Assembly: GCF_003999195.1 (NCBI RefSeq)
Contig: NZ_RJVR01000331.1
Location: 60,044 to 124,043, forward strand
Source: Streptomyces soli
GTDB lineage: Bacteria; Actinomycetota; Actinomycetes; Streptomycetales; Streptomycetaceae
Length of the DNA stretch: 64,000 nucleotides
Direction: 5' to 3'
This document shows, piece by piece, positions 34,330 through 46,190 of the stretch (within the stretch, counting starts at the first letter, position 1; each line of letters begins with the position of its first letter). The notes below the pieces were generated by a model, which saw only the letters and a list, made by a program, of their open reading frames with translations, was not told the origin of the DNA and did not search any database. Both the position numbers and the translations under genes were made by a program.

Positions 34330-35718
34330 ATGAGATCCCGTGTACTGCGCGGGGCGCTCGCCGGGCTGCTCGCCGCGACCGGCCTCGTCGCCATGTCGCA
34401 GCAGCAGGCCCAGGCCACGCCACCCGGCAGCAAGGACGTCACCGCCACCCTCTTCGAGTGGAAATACGCCTCGGTCGCAAGTGCCTGTACCGGCACCCTC
34501 GGCCCGGCCGGCTACGGATACGTCGAGGTTTCCCCGCCGCAGGAGCACATTCAGGGCTCGCAGTGGTGGACCTCGTACCAGCCGGTCAGCTACAAGATCG
34601 CCGGCCGGCTCGGTGACAGCACCGCGTTCAAGAACATGGTGACCACCTGCCACAACGCAGGCGTCAAGGTCATCGCCGACGCCGTCATCAACCACATGAC
34701 CGCCGGCTCCGGCACCGGCACCGGCGGCACCTCGTACACCAAGTACAACTACCCGGGCTACTACCAGGACCAGGACTTCCACTCCTGCCGAACCAGCATC
34801 TCCGACTACACCAACCGTGCCAACGTCCAGAACTGCGAGCTCGTCGGGCTGGCGGACCTTAACACCGGCAGCGACTACGTACGTTCCACCATCGCCGCGT
34901 ACCTCAACAACCTCATCTCGCTGGGCGCCGACGGCTTCCGCATCGACGCTGCCAAGCACATCGCCGCCTCCGACCTCTCCGCCATCAAGGCCAAGCTGAC
35001 CAACTCCTCGGTCTTCTGGGCCCAGGAGGTCATCTACGGCTCGGGCGAGGCCATCCAGCCGAGCGAGTACACCGGCACCGGCGACGTGGACGCCTTCCAG
35101 GGCGCGTACGACCTCAAGCGGGTCTTCACCAACGAGAAGCTGGCCTACCTCAGCAGCTGGGGCGCCGCCTGGGGTGCGGGCTATCTGCCCAGCTCGCAGT
35201 CCCGCACGTTCGTCGACAACTGGGACACCGAGCGCAACGGCTCCACCCTCAACTACAAGTACGGCAACACCTACACCCTGGCCAACGTCTATCTGCTGGC
35301 CTGGGCCTACGGCTCCCCGAACGTCTACTCCGGCTACGAGTTCTCCGACAACGACGCCGGCCCGCCCAACGGCGGCACCGTCAACGCCTGCTACAGCGAC
35401 GGCTGGAAGTGCCAGCACGCCTGGCCGCAGATCGCCGCCATGGTCGGCTTCCACAACGCCGTCTCCGGCACCTCGGTGACCAACTGGTGGGACAACGGCA
35501 ACAACGCCATCGCCTTCGGGCGTGGCAGCAAGGGCTACGTCGCGATCAACCACGAGAGCGGCTCGATCAGCCAGACCTTCACCACCTCGCTGCCCGCGGG
35601 CAGCTACTGCGACGTGCAGCACAGCGGCAACCGCTACACGGTCGGCTCCGACGGCAAGTTCACCGCCACCGTCGGCGCCGGTGACGCCGTCGCGCTCTAC
35701 GTCGGCGCGACCTGCTAG
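34330..35718 (+). CDS. Secreted alpha-amylase (GH13) with FVDNWD in place of FVDNHD
   Basis: A 462-residue exported amylase: signal peptide (residues 1-29, ending QAQA), barrel, and C-domain ending in ALYVGATC. The catalytic nucleophile is in GFRIDAAKH, the acid/base Glu in AQEVI, and the transition-state Asp in FVDNWD. GH13 enzymes, including Streptomyces amylases, normally have FVxNHD there; His is replaced by Trp (codon TGG). No starch-binding CBM20 domain follows. ATG 34330 follows AAAGGAG at a normal distance. The upstream region has a CTGCAAGC motif near 34158 that may be part of a MalR-type control site, with low certainty. Confidence 0.9.
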   Translation: MRSRVLRGALAGLLAATGLVAMSQQQAQATPPGSKDVTATLFEWKYASVASACTGTLGPAGYGYVEVSPPQEHIQGSQWWTSYQPVSYKIAGRLGDSTAFKNMVTTCHNAGVKVIADAVINHMTAGSGTGTGGTSYTKYNYPGYYQDQDFHSCRTSISDYTNRANVQNCELVGLADLNTGSDYVRSTIAAYLNNLISLGADGFRIDAAKHIAASDLSAIKAKLTNSSVFWAQEVIYGSGEAIQPSEYTGTGDVDAFQGAYDLKRVFTNEKLAYLSSWGAAWGAGYLPSSQSRTFVDNWDTERNGSTLNYKYGNTYTLANVYLLAWAYGSPNVYSGYEFSDNDAGPPNGGTVNACYSDGWKCQHAWPQIAAMVGFHNAVSGTSVTNWWDNGNNAIAFGRGSKGYVAINHESGSISQTFTTSLPAGSYCDVQHSGNRYTVGSDGKFTATVGAGDAVALYVGATC

Positions 35719-35728
35719 GGGTTGGTTC

Positions 35729-36187
35729 TCAGCAGCGGCCCGGCGCGGTGTCCAGGACGGCGAGCAGCGCCGTCAGGGCCTCGCGCTGGGCCGCGTCCAG
35801 TGGGGCCAGCAGATCCTCGGCGGCCGCACGGCGGGCCTGCCGCAGCCGTTGCAGGGTGGCGCGGCCGTCGTCGGTGAGCTCGATGCGTACGACCCGTCGG
35901 CTGGCGGGATCGGGGACACGCCGTACGAGGGCGTGCGCCTCCAGCGCGTCGACCAGGGTGGTCACGGCGCGCGGCACGACATCCAGCCGCTGGGCCAGGT
36001 CGGCCATGCGGGGCGGCGTTTCGCTGTGCGAGACGGTGCGCAGCAGCCGCGCCTGAGCGGGGGTGACGCCCAGCGGTTCGAGGTGGCGCCGCTGAGCGCG
36101 GTGGAGCCGGCGGTTGAGCCGCAGCAACTGGTCGGCGAGGCGGCCGGTGGTCTCGTCGGCCTGAGCGGCGGCGGTGCGGGATTCCAT
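35729..36187 (-). CDS. MarR-family transcriptional regulator
   Basis: A 152-residue winged-helix protein. The recognition region is MADLAQRLDVVPRAVTTLVDALE, followed by the wing with DPASRRVVRIELTDDG. It is divergent from an ABC exporter gene, with a perfect 9-bp inverted repeat between them. The standard arrangement is a MarR repressor that releases both promoters when it binds the exported compound. Its stop is only 10 bp from the amylase stop, convergent. Confidence 0.9.
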   Translation of the reverse strand: MESRTAAAQADETTGRLADQLLRLNRRLHRAQRRHLEPLGVTPAQARLLRTVSHSETPPRMADLAQRLDVVPRAVTTLVDALEAHALVRRVPDPASRRVVRIELTDDGRATLQRLRQARRAAAEDLLAPLDAAQREALTALLAVLDTAPGRC

Positions 36188-36209
36188 GGACCGATCCTAT
36201 CAGGACCTG

Positions 36210-36238
36210 GTTCATTGTGAGTATAGGTAACAATGAAC
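36210..36238. promoter_or_regulatory. MarR operator over the ABC exporter promoter
   Basis: GTTCATTGT (36210-36218) and ACAATGAAC (36230-36238) are perfect inverted repeats with an 11-base spacer, so their centres are 20 bp or two helical turns apart. The spacer contains TATAGG (36222-36227), a good -10 for the exporter gene. A repressor bound here would block both divergent promoters. Confidence 0.85.
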
Positions 36239-36282
36239 TACACTCCAATCGTCATGCCCCGCCCGACCCCCCGAGGAGCCCT

Positions 36283-38094
<1,812 letters not shown>

Positions 38095-38200
38095 TCACGT
38101 GATCAACCGCACACGCCGTCAGTGCCGTCCCGGGCCGCCCGGCCCTGTGGCGGCGCTAGCGTGTGCCGTGCCCGCAGCCGACGCCCGCAGGAGGTTCCCC

Positions 38201-38575
38201 ATGGCCGTGCCCGACCCCTCCGCCCGGCTTCTGGCCCGTCTGCTCGCCACGTCGGGAACGGCTCACTTCGTCGTGCCGGGCCCCTTCGACGCAATGATCC
38301 CCCGCTCGTTGCCGGGCAGCCCGCGGGCCTGGACCTATGCCAGCGGGGCGGCGGAGCTGGCGCTGGCGGCCGGCATCGCGCTGCCGCTCACCCGTCGTAC
38401 GAGCGCGCTGCTCGCGGCGGGGCTGTTCGCGGCCGTGTTCCCGGCCAACGTCAAGATGGCCCGGGACTGGCGCGACCGCCCCGCCCCACTGAAGGCCGCC
38501 GCCTACGCGCGGCTTCCGCTTCAGGCCCCGCTGGTGCTGTGGGCTCTCAAAGTGAGCCGGAGCGCCGAGGCCTGA
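38201..38575 (+). CDS. Small DoxX-like membrane protein
   Basis: A 124-residue protein with about three to four hydrophobic segments and the GTAHFVVPGPFDAMIPRSLPG and FPANVKMARDW segments common to DoxX-like proteins of actinobacteria. GGAGG precedes ATG 38201. It sits 106 bp after the ABC exporter on the same strand but probably has its own promoter. Function unknown; the family is linked to thiol and redox balance in other bacteria. Confidence 0.75.
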   Translation: MAVPDPSARLLARLLATSGTAHFVVPGPFDAMIPRSLPGSPRAWTYASGAAELALAAGIALPLTRRTSALLAAGLFAAVFPANVKMARDWRDRPAPLKAAAYARLPLQAPLVLWALKVSRSAEA

Positions 38576-38633
38576 GCGGCCAGGGCCGCGCTGGTCACCG
38601 GCCACTGTCAGTGCCCCGTTCTAACCTCGGACA

Positions 38634-40310
38634 GTGACCTCACCCAGGACCGTTTCCATCGCCGTCGCCGCTGATCCGCTCGGGATCGGCGGAAGGCTGC
38701 AGGTGCTGGGCGAGGACGGGACCGCCGCAGGACCGGCCGACAGCGTCAGCGATCTCGCGGCCGCCGTCGCCGAGAGGGAGGCACGGCAGGCTCCGCGCTG
38801 GGTGTGGGCCGCCACCGAGGAGATCTACCCCGGACTCCTCGCCCGGCTCACCGTGCGCCCTGCCCGCTGTCACGACCTCAAGCTCGTCGAGTCGCTACTC
38901 CTGGCCCACGAGGAGCGGTACGGACTGCCCCGCGCCCTCGGCGCCGCCTGGGCCCGGCTGCGAGGCCTTCCGGTGCCCGACGACCCGCCCGACGGCGGAC
39001 CCGACGACCAGCCCGTGCTGTTCGCCGCCGACCGGCAGCGGCTGCCGGCCGGGACCGACCCGCTGGTGGCCGTGGCCGCCGTCCACGCCGACCAGCAGCG
39101 CCGCATCGCCCTCGCCGAACACCCGGACCGGATGCGGCTGCTGTGCGCGGCGGAGTCGGCAGGAGCGCTCGCCGCCGCCGAGATGACGTACGACGGGCTG
39201 CCGTGGAGCGCCGCCGCGCACGATGAGCTGCTGACCGGCATGCTCGGCCCGCGCCCGACGGGAGGCGGGACGAGACCGAAGCTGCTGGGGGAGTTGGCGG
39301 GACAGATCCAGGAGGCGCTGGGCCGGCAGGTCAACCCGGACTCGCCCGCCCAGCTGCTGCCCGCCTTCGCACGGGTCGGCGTACAGATCGCGTCCACCCG
39401 CTCCTACGTGCTGCGCGAAGTGGAGCACCCGGCGGCCGCCCTCCTGCTGCGCTACAAGGAGCTGTCGCGGATCCACTCCGCCCACGGCTGGGCCTGGCGC
39501 GAGCAGTGGGCTCCCGCAGGAAGGTTCCGCCCGGAGTATGTGGTCGGCGGGGTCGTGTCCGGGCGCTGGGCCACCCGGGGCGGCGGGGCGCTGCAGATCC
39601 CGCGCTCCCTGCGGGCGGCCGTGGTCGCCGACCCGGAGCACCGGCTGGTCGTCGCGGACGCCGGGCAGTTGGAGCCCCGGGTGCTGGCCGCGATGTCCGG
39701 CGACGACGGCCTGGCCAGGGCAGCCGCGGAGGGCGACCTGTACGCGGCCCTGGCCCGCACCGCCTTCGACGGCGACCGCCAACGCGCCAAACTCGGGCTG
39801 CTGGGCGCCATGTACGGGCAGACCAGCGGCGAGGTGCGGCCGCTCCTCGACGTACTGCACCGGCGCTTCCCCGACGCCATGCGGCTCGTGGAGTCCGCCG
39901 CCCGCACCGGCGAGGCCGGCGGCGTGGTCCGCTCCCGCCTCGGCCGCACCTCCCCGCCGCCGTCCAGGGACCGGCAGGACATGACCGACGGCGACGCCCG
40001 CGCCTGGGGCCGCTTCACCCGCAACTTCGTCATCCAGGCCAGCGCCGCCGAATGGGCCCTGGCCATGATGGCGTCACTGCGCCGCCGCCTCACCGCACTC
40101 GGTGACGGTGGCAACAGCGGCGCCGGCCCGCGGCTGGTGTTCTTTCTGCACGACGAGATCATCGTCCACACCCCCGAAGAGCAGGTCCAGGCCGTCGAAT
40201 CCGCTGTCGCCGAATCCGCCGACGAGGCCCGCTGCCTGGTCTTCGGCCGAACCCCGGTTCTCTTCCCCCTGGAGACCCACACCGTGCGGTGCTACGCGGA
40301 CGCCAAGTAG
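38634..40310 (+). CDS. Pol I-like DNA polymerase with inactive-looking exonuclease part
   Basis: A 558-residue family A polymerase without a 5' nuclease domain. Motif A is VVADAGQLEPR (catalytic Asp kept), motif B is RAKLGLLGAMYG (Arg, Lys and Tyr-Gly kept; the usual Phe is Leu), and motif C is FFLHDEIIVH. The N-terminal third replaces the 3'-5' exonuclease and lacks clear DEDD residues. Actinobacterial homologues are usually labelled bifunctional exonuclease/polymerase. The start is GTG 38634. It may have a repair or translesion role; none is shown by context. Confidence 0.85.
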   Translation: MTSPRTVSIAVAADPLGIGGRLQVLGEDGTAAGPADSVSDLAAAVAEREARQAPRWVWAATEEIYPGLLARLTVRPARCHDLKLVESLLLAHEERYGLPRALGAAWARLRGLPVPDDPPDGGPDDQPVLFAADRQRLPAGTDPLVAVAAVHADQQRRIALAEHPDRMRLLCAAESAGALAAAEMTYDGLPWSAAAHDELLTGMLGPRPTGGGTRPKLLGELAGQIQEALGRQVNPDSPAQLLPAFARVGVQIASTRSYVLREVEHPAAALLLRYKELSRIHSAHGWAWREQWAPAGRFRPEYVVGGVVSGRWATRGGGALQIPRSLRAAVVADPEHRLVVADAGQLEPRVLAAMSGDDGLARAAAEGDLYAALARTAFDGDRQRAKLGLLGAMYGQTSGEVRPLLDVLHRRFPDAMRLVESAARTGEAGGVVRSRLGRTSPPPSRDRQDMTDGDARAWGRFTRNFVIQASAAEWALAMMASLRRRLTALGDGGNSGAGPRLVFFLHDEIIVHTPEEQVQAVESAVAESADEARCLVFGRTPVLFPLETHTVRCYADAK

Positions 40311-40328
40311 CCCGGGGCCGTCAGACCG

Positions 40329-41147
40329 TCAGACCGCATCCCACGGCGCGTCCTCGAACAGCCGCGTCACCGTGCCGACCAGCGCCGCATCCACCGGCAG
40401 CGCCAGATAGTCGATACCGCTGACCGCCGCGACACCGTGCGAATTGGAGACGAAGGCCCCGTCGTACGAGCCCACATCGGCGACCCGCACCGGCCGCTGC
40501 TCCCATGGCACCCCGTGCCGGGTCAGCTGCCGCTGAAGCACCTGCATCGAGATGCCCGCCAGGGCAGGCGCGTCGGGCCAGACGACCGTGTCACCCGCGA
40601 TGAAGGCGATGTTGGTGATGGCGCCCTCGGAGATCGCCCCGTCGGGGCCCACCAGCAGCGCTTCGTCGTAGCCCTCGGCGGCGACGCGCTCGAGGAAGTA
40701 ACCCTGAGCGAAGCCGCCGAGGTGCTTCAGATGGGCGACGGGCCGCTGGTAGGGGACCGTCCGCAGCCGCTGCGGGCCGCTCGGCGGGGCGGCCGGCCCG
40801 CGTACGGACACCAGGACCGACAACTGACCGCCGGGCACCAGACGGAAGACGTAGACCCGCACGGAGGCGTCGCGGACCCGGTCGCCGAGGGCATGCCGGA
40901 CGCGCTCGCGGACCAGGTGGCCGTCCAGGCCGGTTCCGTACAGCTCACGCGAGGCGGTGTCGAGCCGGGCCAGGTGCAAGTCCATGCCGCGCACCCGGAG
41001 GTCCCGCACCTGCATGGCGGTGAAGTGGCCGTAGCCGGAGAGCGCGAGGAAGGTCAGCTTCTCCGCGGTGGCCGGGAGGCCGTCGATCTCGACGAGGAGG
41101 GCGTCCCTGTCCGGGTCCCGGTCCCGGCCCCCGTCCCGGTCACTCAT
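40329..41147 (-). CDS. Class IV PLP-dependent aminotransferase (BCAT/ADC-lyase family)
   Basis: A 272-residue fold-type IV PLP enzyme. The PLP Lys is in AHLKHLGGF, and the cofactor-phosphate region is ISEGAITNIAFI, as in 4-amino-4-deoxychorismate lyases and D-amino-acid transaminases. It overlaps lutC by 8 bases, so it is translated with the lactate genes. The product could be an amino acid from pyruvate, but the specificity cannot be read. Confidence 0.85.
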   Translation of the reverse strand: MSDRDGGRDRDPDRDALLVEIDGLPATAEKLTFLALSGYGHFTAMQVRDLRVRGMDLHLARLDTASRELYGTGLDGHLVRERVRHALGDRVRDASVRVYVFRLVPGGQLSVLVSVRGPAAPPSGPQRLRTVPYQRPVAHLKHLGGFAQGYFLERVAAEGYDEALLVGPDGAISEGAITNIAFIAGDTVVWPDAPALAGISMQVLQRQLTRHGVPWEQRPVRVADVGSYDGAFVSNSHGVAAVSGIDYLALPVDAALVGTVTRLFEDAPWDAV

Positions 41148-41783
41148 GGATGAGTACGACCTCCAGCGTGCGCGGTCCGTGGACCCCCTCCACCCGGTCG
41201 AGTTCGATGTCGCTGGTGGCGGACGGCCCGGAGATCCAGGTCAGCGGGCGGGCCGGGTCCAGCCGCTCCAGCCCCTCCGCCACCGAGTCGACGACCTGCG
41301 CGGGCACCCGTACGACGCAGATGTGGTGGTCGGGGACGAGCGTGATGCGGCGGCGGCCCTGGTCGGGGGAGGCGTCCAGGACGATGGTGCCGGTCTCGGC
41401 GATGGCGACGGCGCAGCCGGTGACCACGCTGTCCACGGCGTCCAGCTCACGGTGTGTCAGCGCGGCGGTGTCCGTGACGAGTTCGACGCCCTCCGCCGCC
41501 GCCAGCCACTCCGGCGGCAGGCCCGCCGGTACGACGATCCGTCCCGCCCCGCGCCCGGCGAGCAGCGCGGCGATCCGGCCGGGCAGCTCGGCGGTGGTGG
41601 TACGGTGGACGATCGCCCGGTAGTCCGCGAGGTTCTCGGCGAGCAGCTCGGCGGTCTCCTCCGCCGAGCGCTCACCGTGCATCCGCAGATAGTCGCGGTT
41701 CACCGGCACATCGTCCGGGGTCTCCCCGTGCGGTACGTCGGCCAGGGCACGACGGATGCGGCCCAGAACCTGCTCTCGGGTGC

Positions 41784-41787
<4 letters not shown>
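41140..41787 (-). CDS. lutC: LutC/YkgG-family lactate utilisation protein
   Basis: A 215-residue protein of the LutC (DUF162) family with EQVLGRIRRAL at the N-terminus, GIADTGTIVLD-like AIAETGTIVLDA, and a C-terminal GPSATSDIELDRVEGVHGP. LutABC together oxidise L-lactate to pyruvate. It overlaps LutB at its start (4 bp) and the aminotransferase at its end, so it is in the middle of a tight operon. Confidence 0.9.
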
Positions 41788-43255
<1,468 letters not shown>

Positions 43256-43259
<4 letters not shown>

Positions 43260-44026
43260 CGGATGCCTCCCGGAGCGTAGGGGTGCTCCTCGGTCGAGGC
43301 GAGGATCTCGGCGAGATGGACCGGCCGGGTTTGAGAACCGAGCCGGGCGAGGGTGCCGCCGATGTGCATCAGGCAGGAGTTGTCGACCGTGCAGACGGCC
43401 GACGCGCCCGTCTCACTGATGTGCCGGGCCTTGTCGGCGCCCATCGCGGCCGACACGGCGGCGTTCTTGACGGCGAAGGTGCCGCCGAAGCCGCAGCACT
43501 CGTCCGCGCCCGGCAGCTCGCGCAGCTCCAGGCCCTTGACGTGGCTCAGCAGCTCCACCGGGCGGCGGCCGAGCCCCAGCATCCGCAGGCCGTGGCAGGT
43601 CGGATGATAGGTGACGGTGTGCGGGAAGTACGCCCCCACATCGGTCACCCCCAGCACGTCCACCAGGAACTCCGTCAGCTCGTACGTCCTCGGCACGACG
43701 GACGCCGCGATCTCCGCGAGCTCGTCCCCACGCCCCTCGGCGGCCGCCTTCTCGCCGATCCGGGGATAGTTGTCGCGGACCATGGCCACGCACGATCCGG
43801 ACGGCGTGACGATGTGGTCGTAACCCTCGAAGGCCCGTGCGTAGCGGCGCACCAGCGGCTCGGTCTCGTAGCGATAGCCCGTGTTGAACTGCGCCTGCCC
43901 GCAGCAGGTCTGCGCCGCCGGGAAGTCCACCTCCACGCCGAGCCGCTCCAGCAGTGTGACGACCGCTCGACCCGTGTCCGGGTAGAGCGTGTCGTTCACA
44001 CACGTCACAAAGAGCGCAACGCGCAT
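43256..44026 (-). CDS. lutA: LutA cysteine-rich subunit of L-lactate oxidation
   Basis: A 256-residue protein with two CCG-type cysteine motifs (TCCGQAQFNTGYR and ECCGFGGTFAVKN), as in LutA/GlpC/heterodisulfide reductase subunits. ATG 44026 was chosen because GGAGGAGG lies just before it; an in-frame start at 44041 would put that site inside the gene. First gene of lutABC plus aminotransferase. The rhamnulokinase remnant upstream ends 21 bp inside it, so the operon once began with a rhamnose kinase. Confidence 0.92.
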
Positions 44027-44237
44027 GCGGCCTCCTCCCATGCAGTGCCGTCACCTGAGGTTTCATACTGCCTCAGAGGCTGGGCAGTGTGAAGCAGAGA
44101 TCGGATGTCTGCGAGTACGCCGTTGATCACACCGGCCGCTCGAGCCTGTACGAGGACGTTCCCCAGCGCCGCCGCCTCGGCCGGTCCGGCCACCACTGGA
44201 AGCCCGCAGGCGTCCGCCGTCAACTGGCACATGAATG
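44005..44237 (-). pseudogene. rhaB: C-terminal remnant of rhamnulokinase (FGGY kinase)
   Basis: The minus-strand frame ending at 44005 reads CQLTADACGLPVVAGPAEA, then ALGNVLVQARAAGVI and PLRQYET, the characteristic end of bacterial rhamnulokinases. Homology begins abruptly at about 44235; upstream codons look random, and the kinase and sugar-binding domains are gone. The stop overlaps the lutA start region, as in an intact rhaB-lutABC operon. Rhamnulose phosphate yields L-lactaldehyde and then L-lactate, which explains the old pairing. Confidence 0.8.
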
Positions 44238-44326
44238 TGTATGCGCTGCAAGCGCATGGAAGCGGGGGCGTTTGATCCGCACTCGGCGTTCGCATCTCAG
44301 TCGGTCGACGGGCGCGGCGGGCTATT

Positions 44327-45373
44327 ATGCTACACGTGATTAACTCCACGGTCGTAGAAGAGCTCGGACGGTTACCCGAAGGTACTGAGTCGGAATATCA
44401 CACCCATGCGGCCGGTCTGGCGGTGCGGCTTACTGCGGCGCAGATAGTCGAACTTGAGCAGCTGCTTGCGAGTGACATAGACCGGGATGTGCGTTTCAAT
44501 GCTCTTTATGTAGTGCTAGCTCGTCATCGTCGAACGCTGGACGCAAGTCATTACGGAAGAATTTACCGTGCCCATGCGTCCAAATTTGAAGACTATCCCA
44601 TGCGGGCCGTGCTCGACTCTGACATGGCGCTTTTGAATCCCGCAGGTCCCGATCTTGCTGAGGCACTCCGTCATGCCAGGACGGCACTCGAACGGATGCC
44701 GGGCAACCGTGCGATCACTGCCCATTATGCGCGCATGCTCGCCGAGTTCGCCTGGAATGGTGGTGATGTTGAGCGCGAAGAATTGGAGAAGGCGATCCAC
44801 CAGCTCGATCGGGCAATCGAGGTAGAACCGGAGCGGCCGCGATTCCGTGCTGTGCGCTCCCAGCTGAGCGGACTGCTCGGGGATTACGCCGCTGCTTTGG
44901 CTGCAATTCGTAGGGCAATCGACCTCGAGAACTCTGAGCAGCCTGACTATGCGGTGCGGATAATCGAGTACCAGCGCATTCAGGCCGACGTAATGGTGCG
45001 CCGTGACTTGGCAGGGGTACACGAGCGGCTGGACCGAGCGATGACGCAGGCGGAGGATCGTATGAGAGAGAAAATTTCCGGTGCTACGGTGGAGGCGGAG
45101 CAGCGTATGAACGCGGAGATCGGTCGGCTGCGTTCGGAAACCCTGGGCAGCCTGGGGCTTCTCGCGGCAGTGATCGCGTTCATCGTCACCACTGTTCAGG
45201 TAGCCAATCGCCAGCCGGTCGACGATGCCATGCGGATGTTGGTCGGTATCGCGGGCACACTGGTCCTCGTATTCACCGCCTTCGGTGCGACCTTCGGTAT
45301 TGCACGAGGGGCACGTCTCGTACTGCCTGGCGCCCTGGGCGCAGCCCTTCTGATCGGTGCCATACTGCTATGA
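44327..45373 (+). CDS. Low-GC helical-repeat protein with C-terminal membrane segments, unknown function
   Basis: A 348-residue protein not recognised by name. Residues about 1-210 are helical and TPR-like (repeats around LERMPGNRAITAHYARML, DRAIEVEPERPRFRA and AIRRAIDLEN). A charged coiled-coil-like stretch (about 225-275) leads to two or three hydrophobic segments (about 283-300, 309-328 and 331-348). Four 60-base stretches counted by hand are 50-53% G/C, far below its neighbours, so it is imported. It lies between a broken rhaB and a broken tnpB. A soluble sensor plus membrane part is a layout seen in some membrane-disrupting defence effectors, but nothing proves that role. The start is ATG 44327 or GTG 44336. 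Confidence 0.7.
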   Translation: MLHVINSTVVEELGRLPEGTESEYHTHAAGLAVRLTAAQIVELEQLLASDIDRDVRFNALYVVLARHRRTLDASHYGRIYRAHASKFEDYPMRAVLDSDMALLNPAGPDLAEALRHARTALERMPGNRAITAHYARMLAEFAWNGGDVEREELEKAIHQLDRAIEVEPERPRFRAVRSQLSGLLGDYAAALAAIRRAIDLENSEQPDYAVRIIEYQRIQADVMVRRDLAGVHERLDRAMTQAEDRMREKISGATVEAEQRMNAEIGRLRSETLGSLGLLAAVIAFIVTTVQVANRQPVDDAMRMLVGIAGTLVLVFTAFGATFGIARGARLVLPGALGAALLIGAILL

Positions 45374-45488
45374 ATACTCATCGGTGTGACCCACCGGAAG
45401 TTCGGATACGTCAGCAATTGAGCACCTGACGTGGTCCGGGGTCCGGTGCGTCGGGACACGAGCGGGTGCGCGTGAAGGGCGAACATGA

Positions 45489-45523
45489 GGTGACAGTTCG
45501 TTCAAATGTTCCCGGTGACAGTT
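45489..45523. repeat. Two GGTGACAGTT direct repeats before the tnpB remnant
   Basis: GGTGACAGTT occurs at 45489-45498 and again at 45514-45523, 25 bp apart start to start. They lie just upstream of GTACCTAGGTTGT and the TnpB start, where the left end of an IS200/IS605-type element would be. They may be part of that element's end or its promoter. Confidence 0.4.
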
Positions 45524-45550
45524 GTGAGCCACGTACCTAGGTTGTTTCTC

Positions 45551-46123
45551 GTGCAGCTCAGGTATTCGTTCCGGATCGAGCCGTCACCCGGTCAGTGCAT
45601 TGCACTGGCACGTGCGTTCGGCTGTGCGAGGGTCGTATTCAACGATGCCCTCCGTGCCCGGAAAGCTGCCTGAGAGCGGATGTTGGTCCTCCCGAAGATC
45701 GGAGAGATCAAGGTCCGGTGGTCCCGAACGCTGCCGTCCCCCTCCACCGTCACCGTGATCAGGGATGCTGCGGGCAGGTTCTACGCCTCCTTTGTTGTGG
45801 AGTCCGACCCGGTTGCCGACCTGGAACGGATGCCTGACACCGAGGTGGATTGCGGCATCGATCTGGGCCTCACCCACTTCGCAGTCCTTTCCGACGGCCG
45901 CAAGACCGACGGCCCGAAGTTCCTGCGTCGCGCCGAGAAGAAACTCAAGAAGGCCCAGCGGGCTCTGTTCCGCAAGCAGAGAGGTAGCGCGAACCGGGCC
46001 AAAGCCCGTATCAAGGTTGCGCAGTTTGGGGACCCCCACCCAAACGAAGGTTTGGGGGAGAGCCTCCAGCGGGTCCGGGCGGAGCCCGGTTTCGGGAAGG
46101 GGGGAACAACCCCAGCCCCCTGA
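45551..46123 (+). pseudogene. tnpB: Broken TnpB (OrfB) of an IS200/IS605-family element
   Basis: The frame from GTG 45551 starts like TnpB (QLRYSFRIEPSPGQ, VVFNDALRARKAA), hits TGA at 45671, and continues in the same frame with LPKIGEIKVRWSR and VTVIRDAAGRFYASF. The first RuvC segment GIDLGLTHFAVLSDG has its catalytic Asp. About 75 residues between the two parts are missing. After KARIKVAQ (near 46023) it runs into a GC-rich dispersed repeat, losing the later RuvC residues and zinc finger. No TnpA is nearby. Inactive. Confidence 0.85.
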
Positions 46124-46190
46124 CCGGCAGCCCCCCCGGCGGACGGAGGGCGGCGTCCAGGATTGGGCAGGGGCGGCGGGGTGGGGGAAG
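46024..46190. repeat. GC-rich dispersed repeat at the tnpB break
   Basis: Starting at TTTGGGGACCCCCAC, the sequence contains CCCAAAC-gaa-GGTTTGGGGGAG (hairpin) and a second one with CGGAGCCCGG and CCGGTTTCGGG character. Similar hairpin blocks occur at 46452-46562, 49350-49450, 58836-58886 and 62484-62612. It separates the TnpB remnant from the monooxygenase and probably marks the right border of the insertion. Confidence 0.55.
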
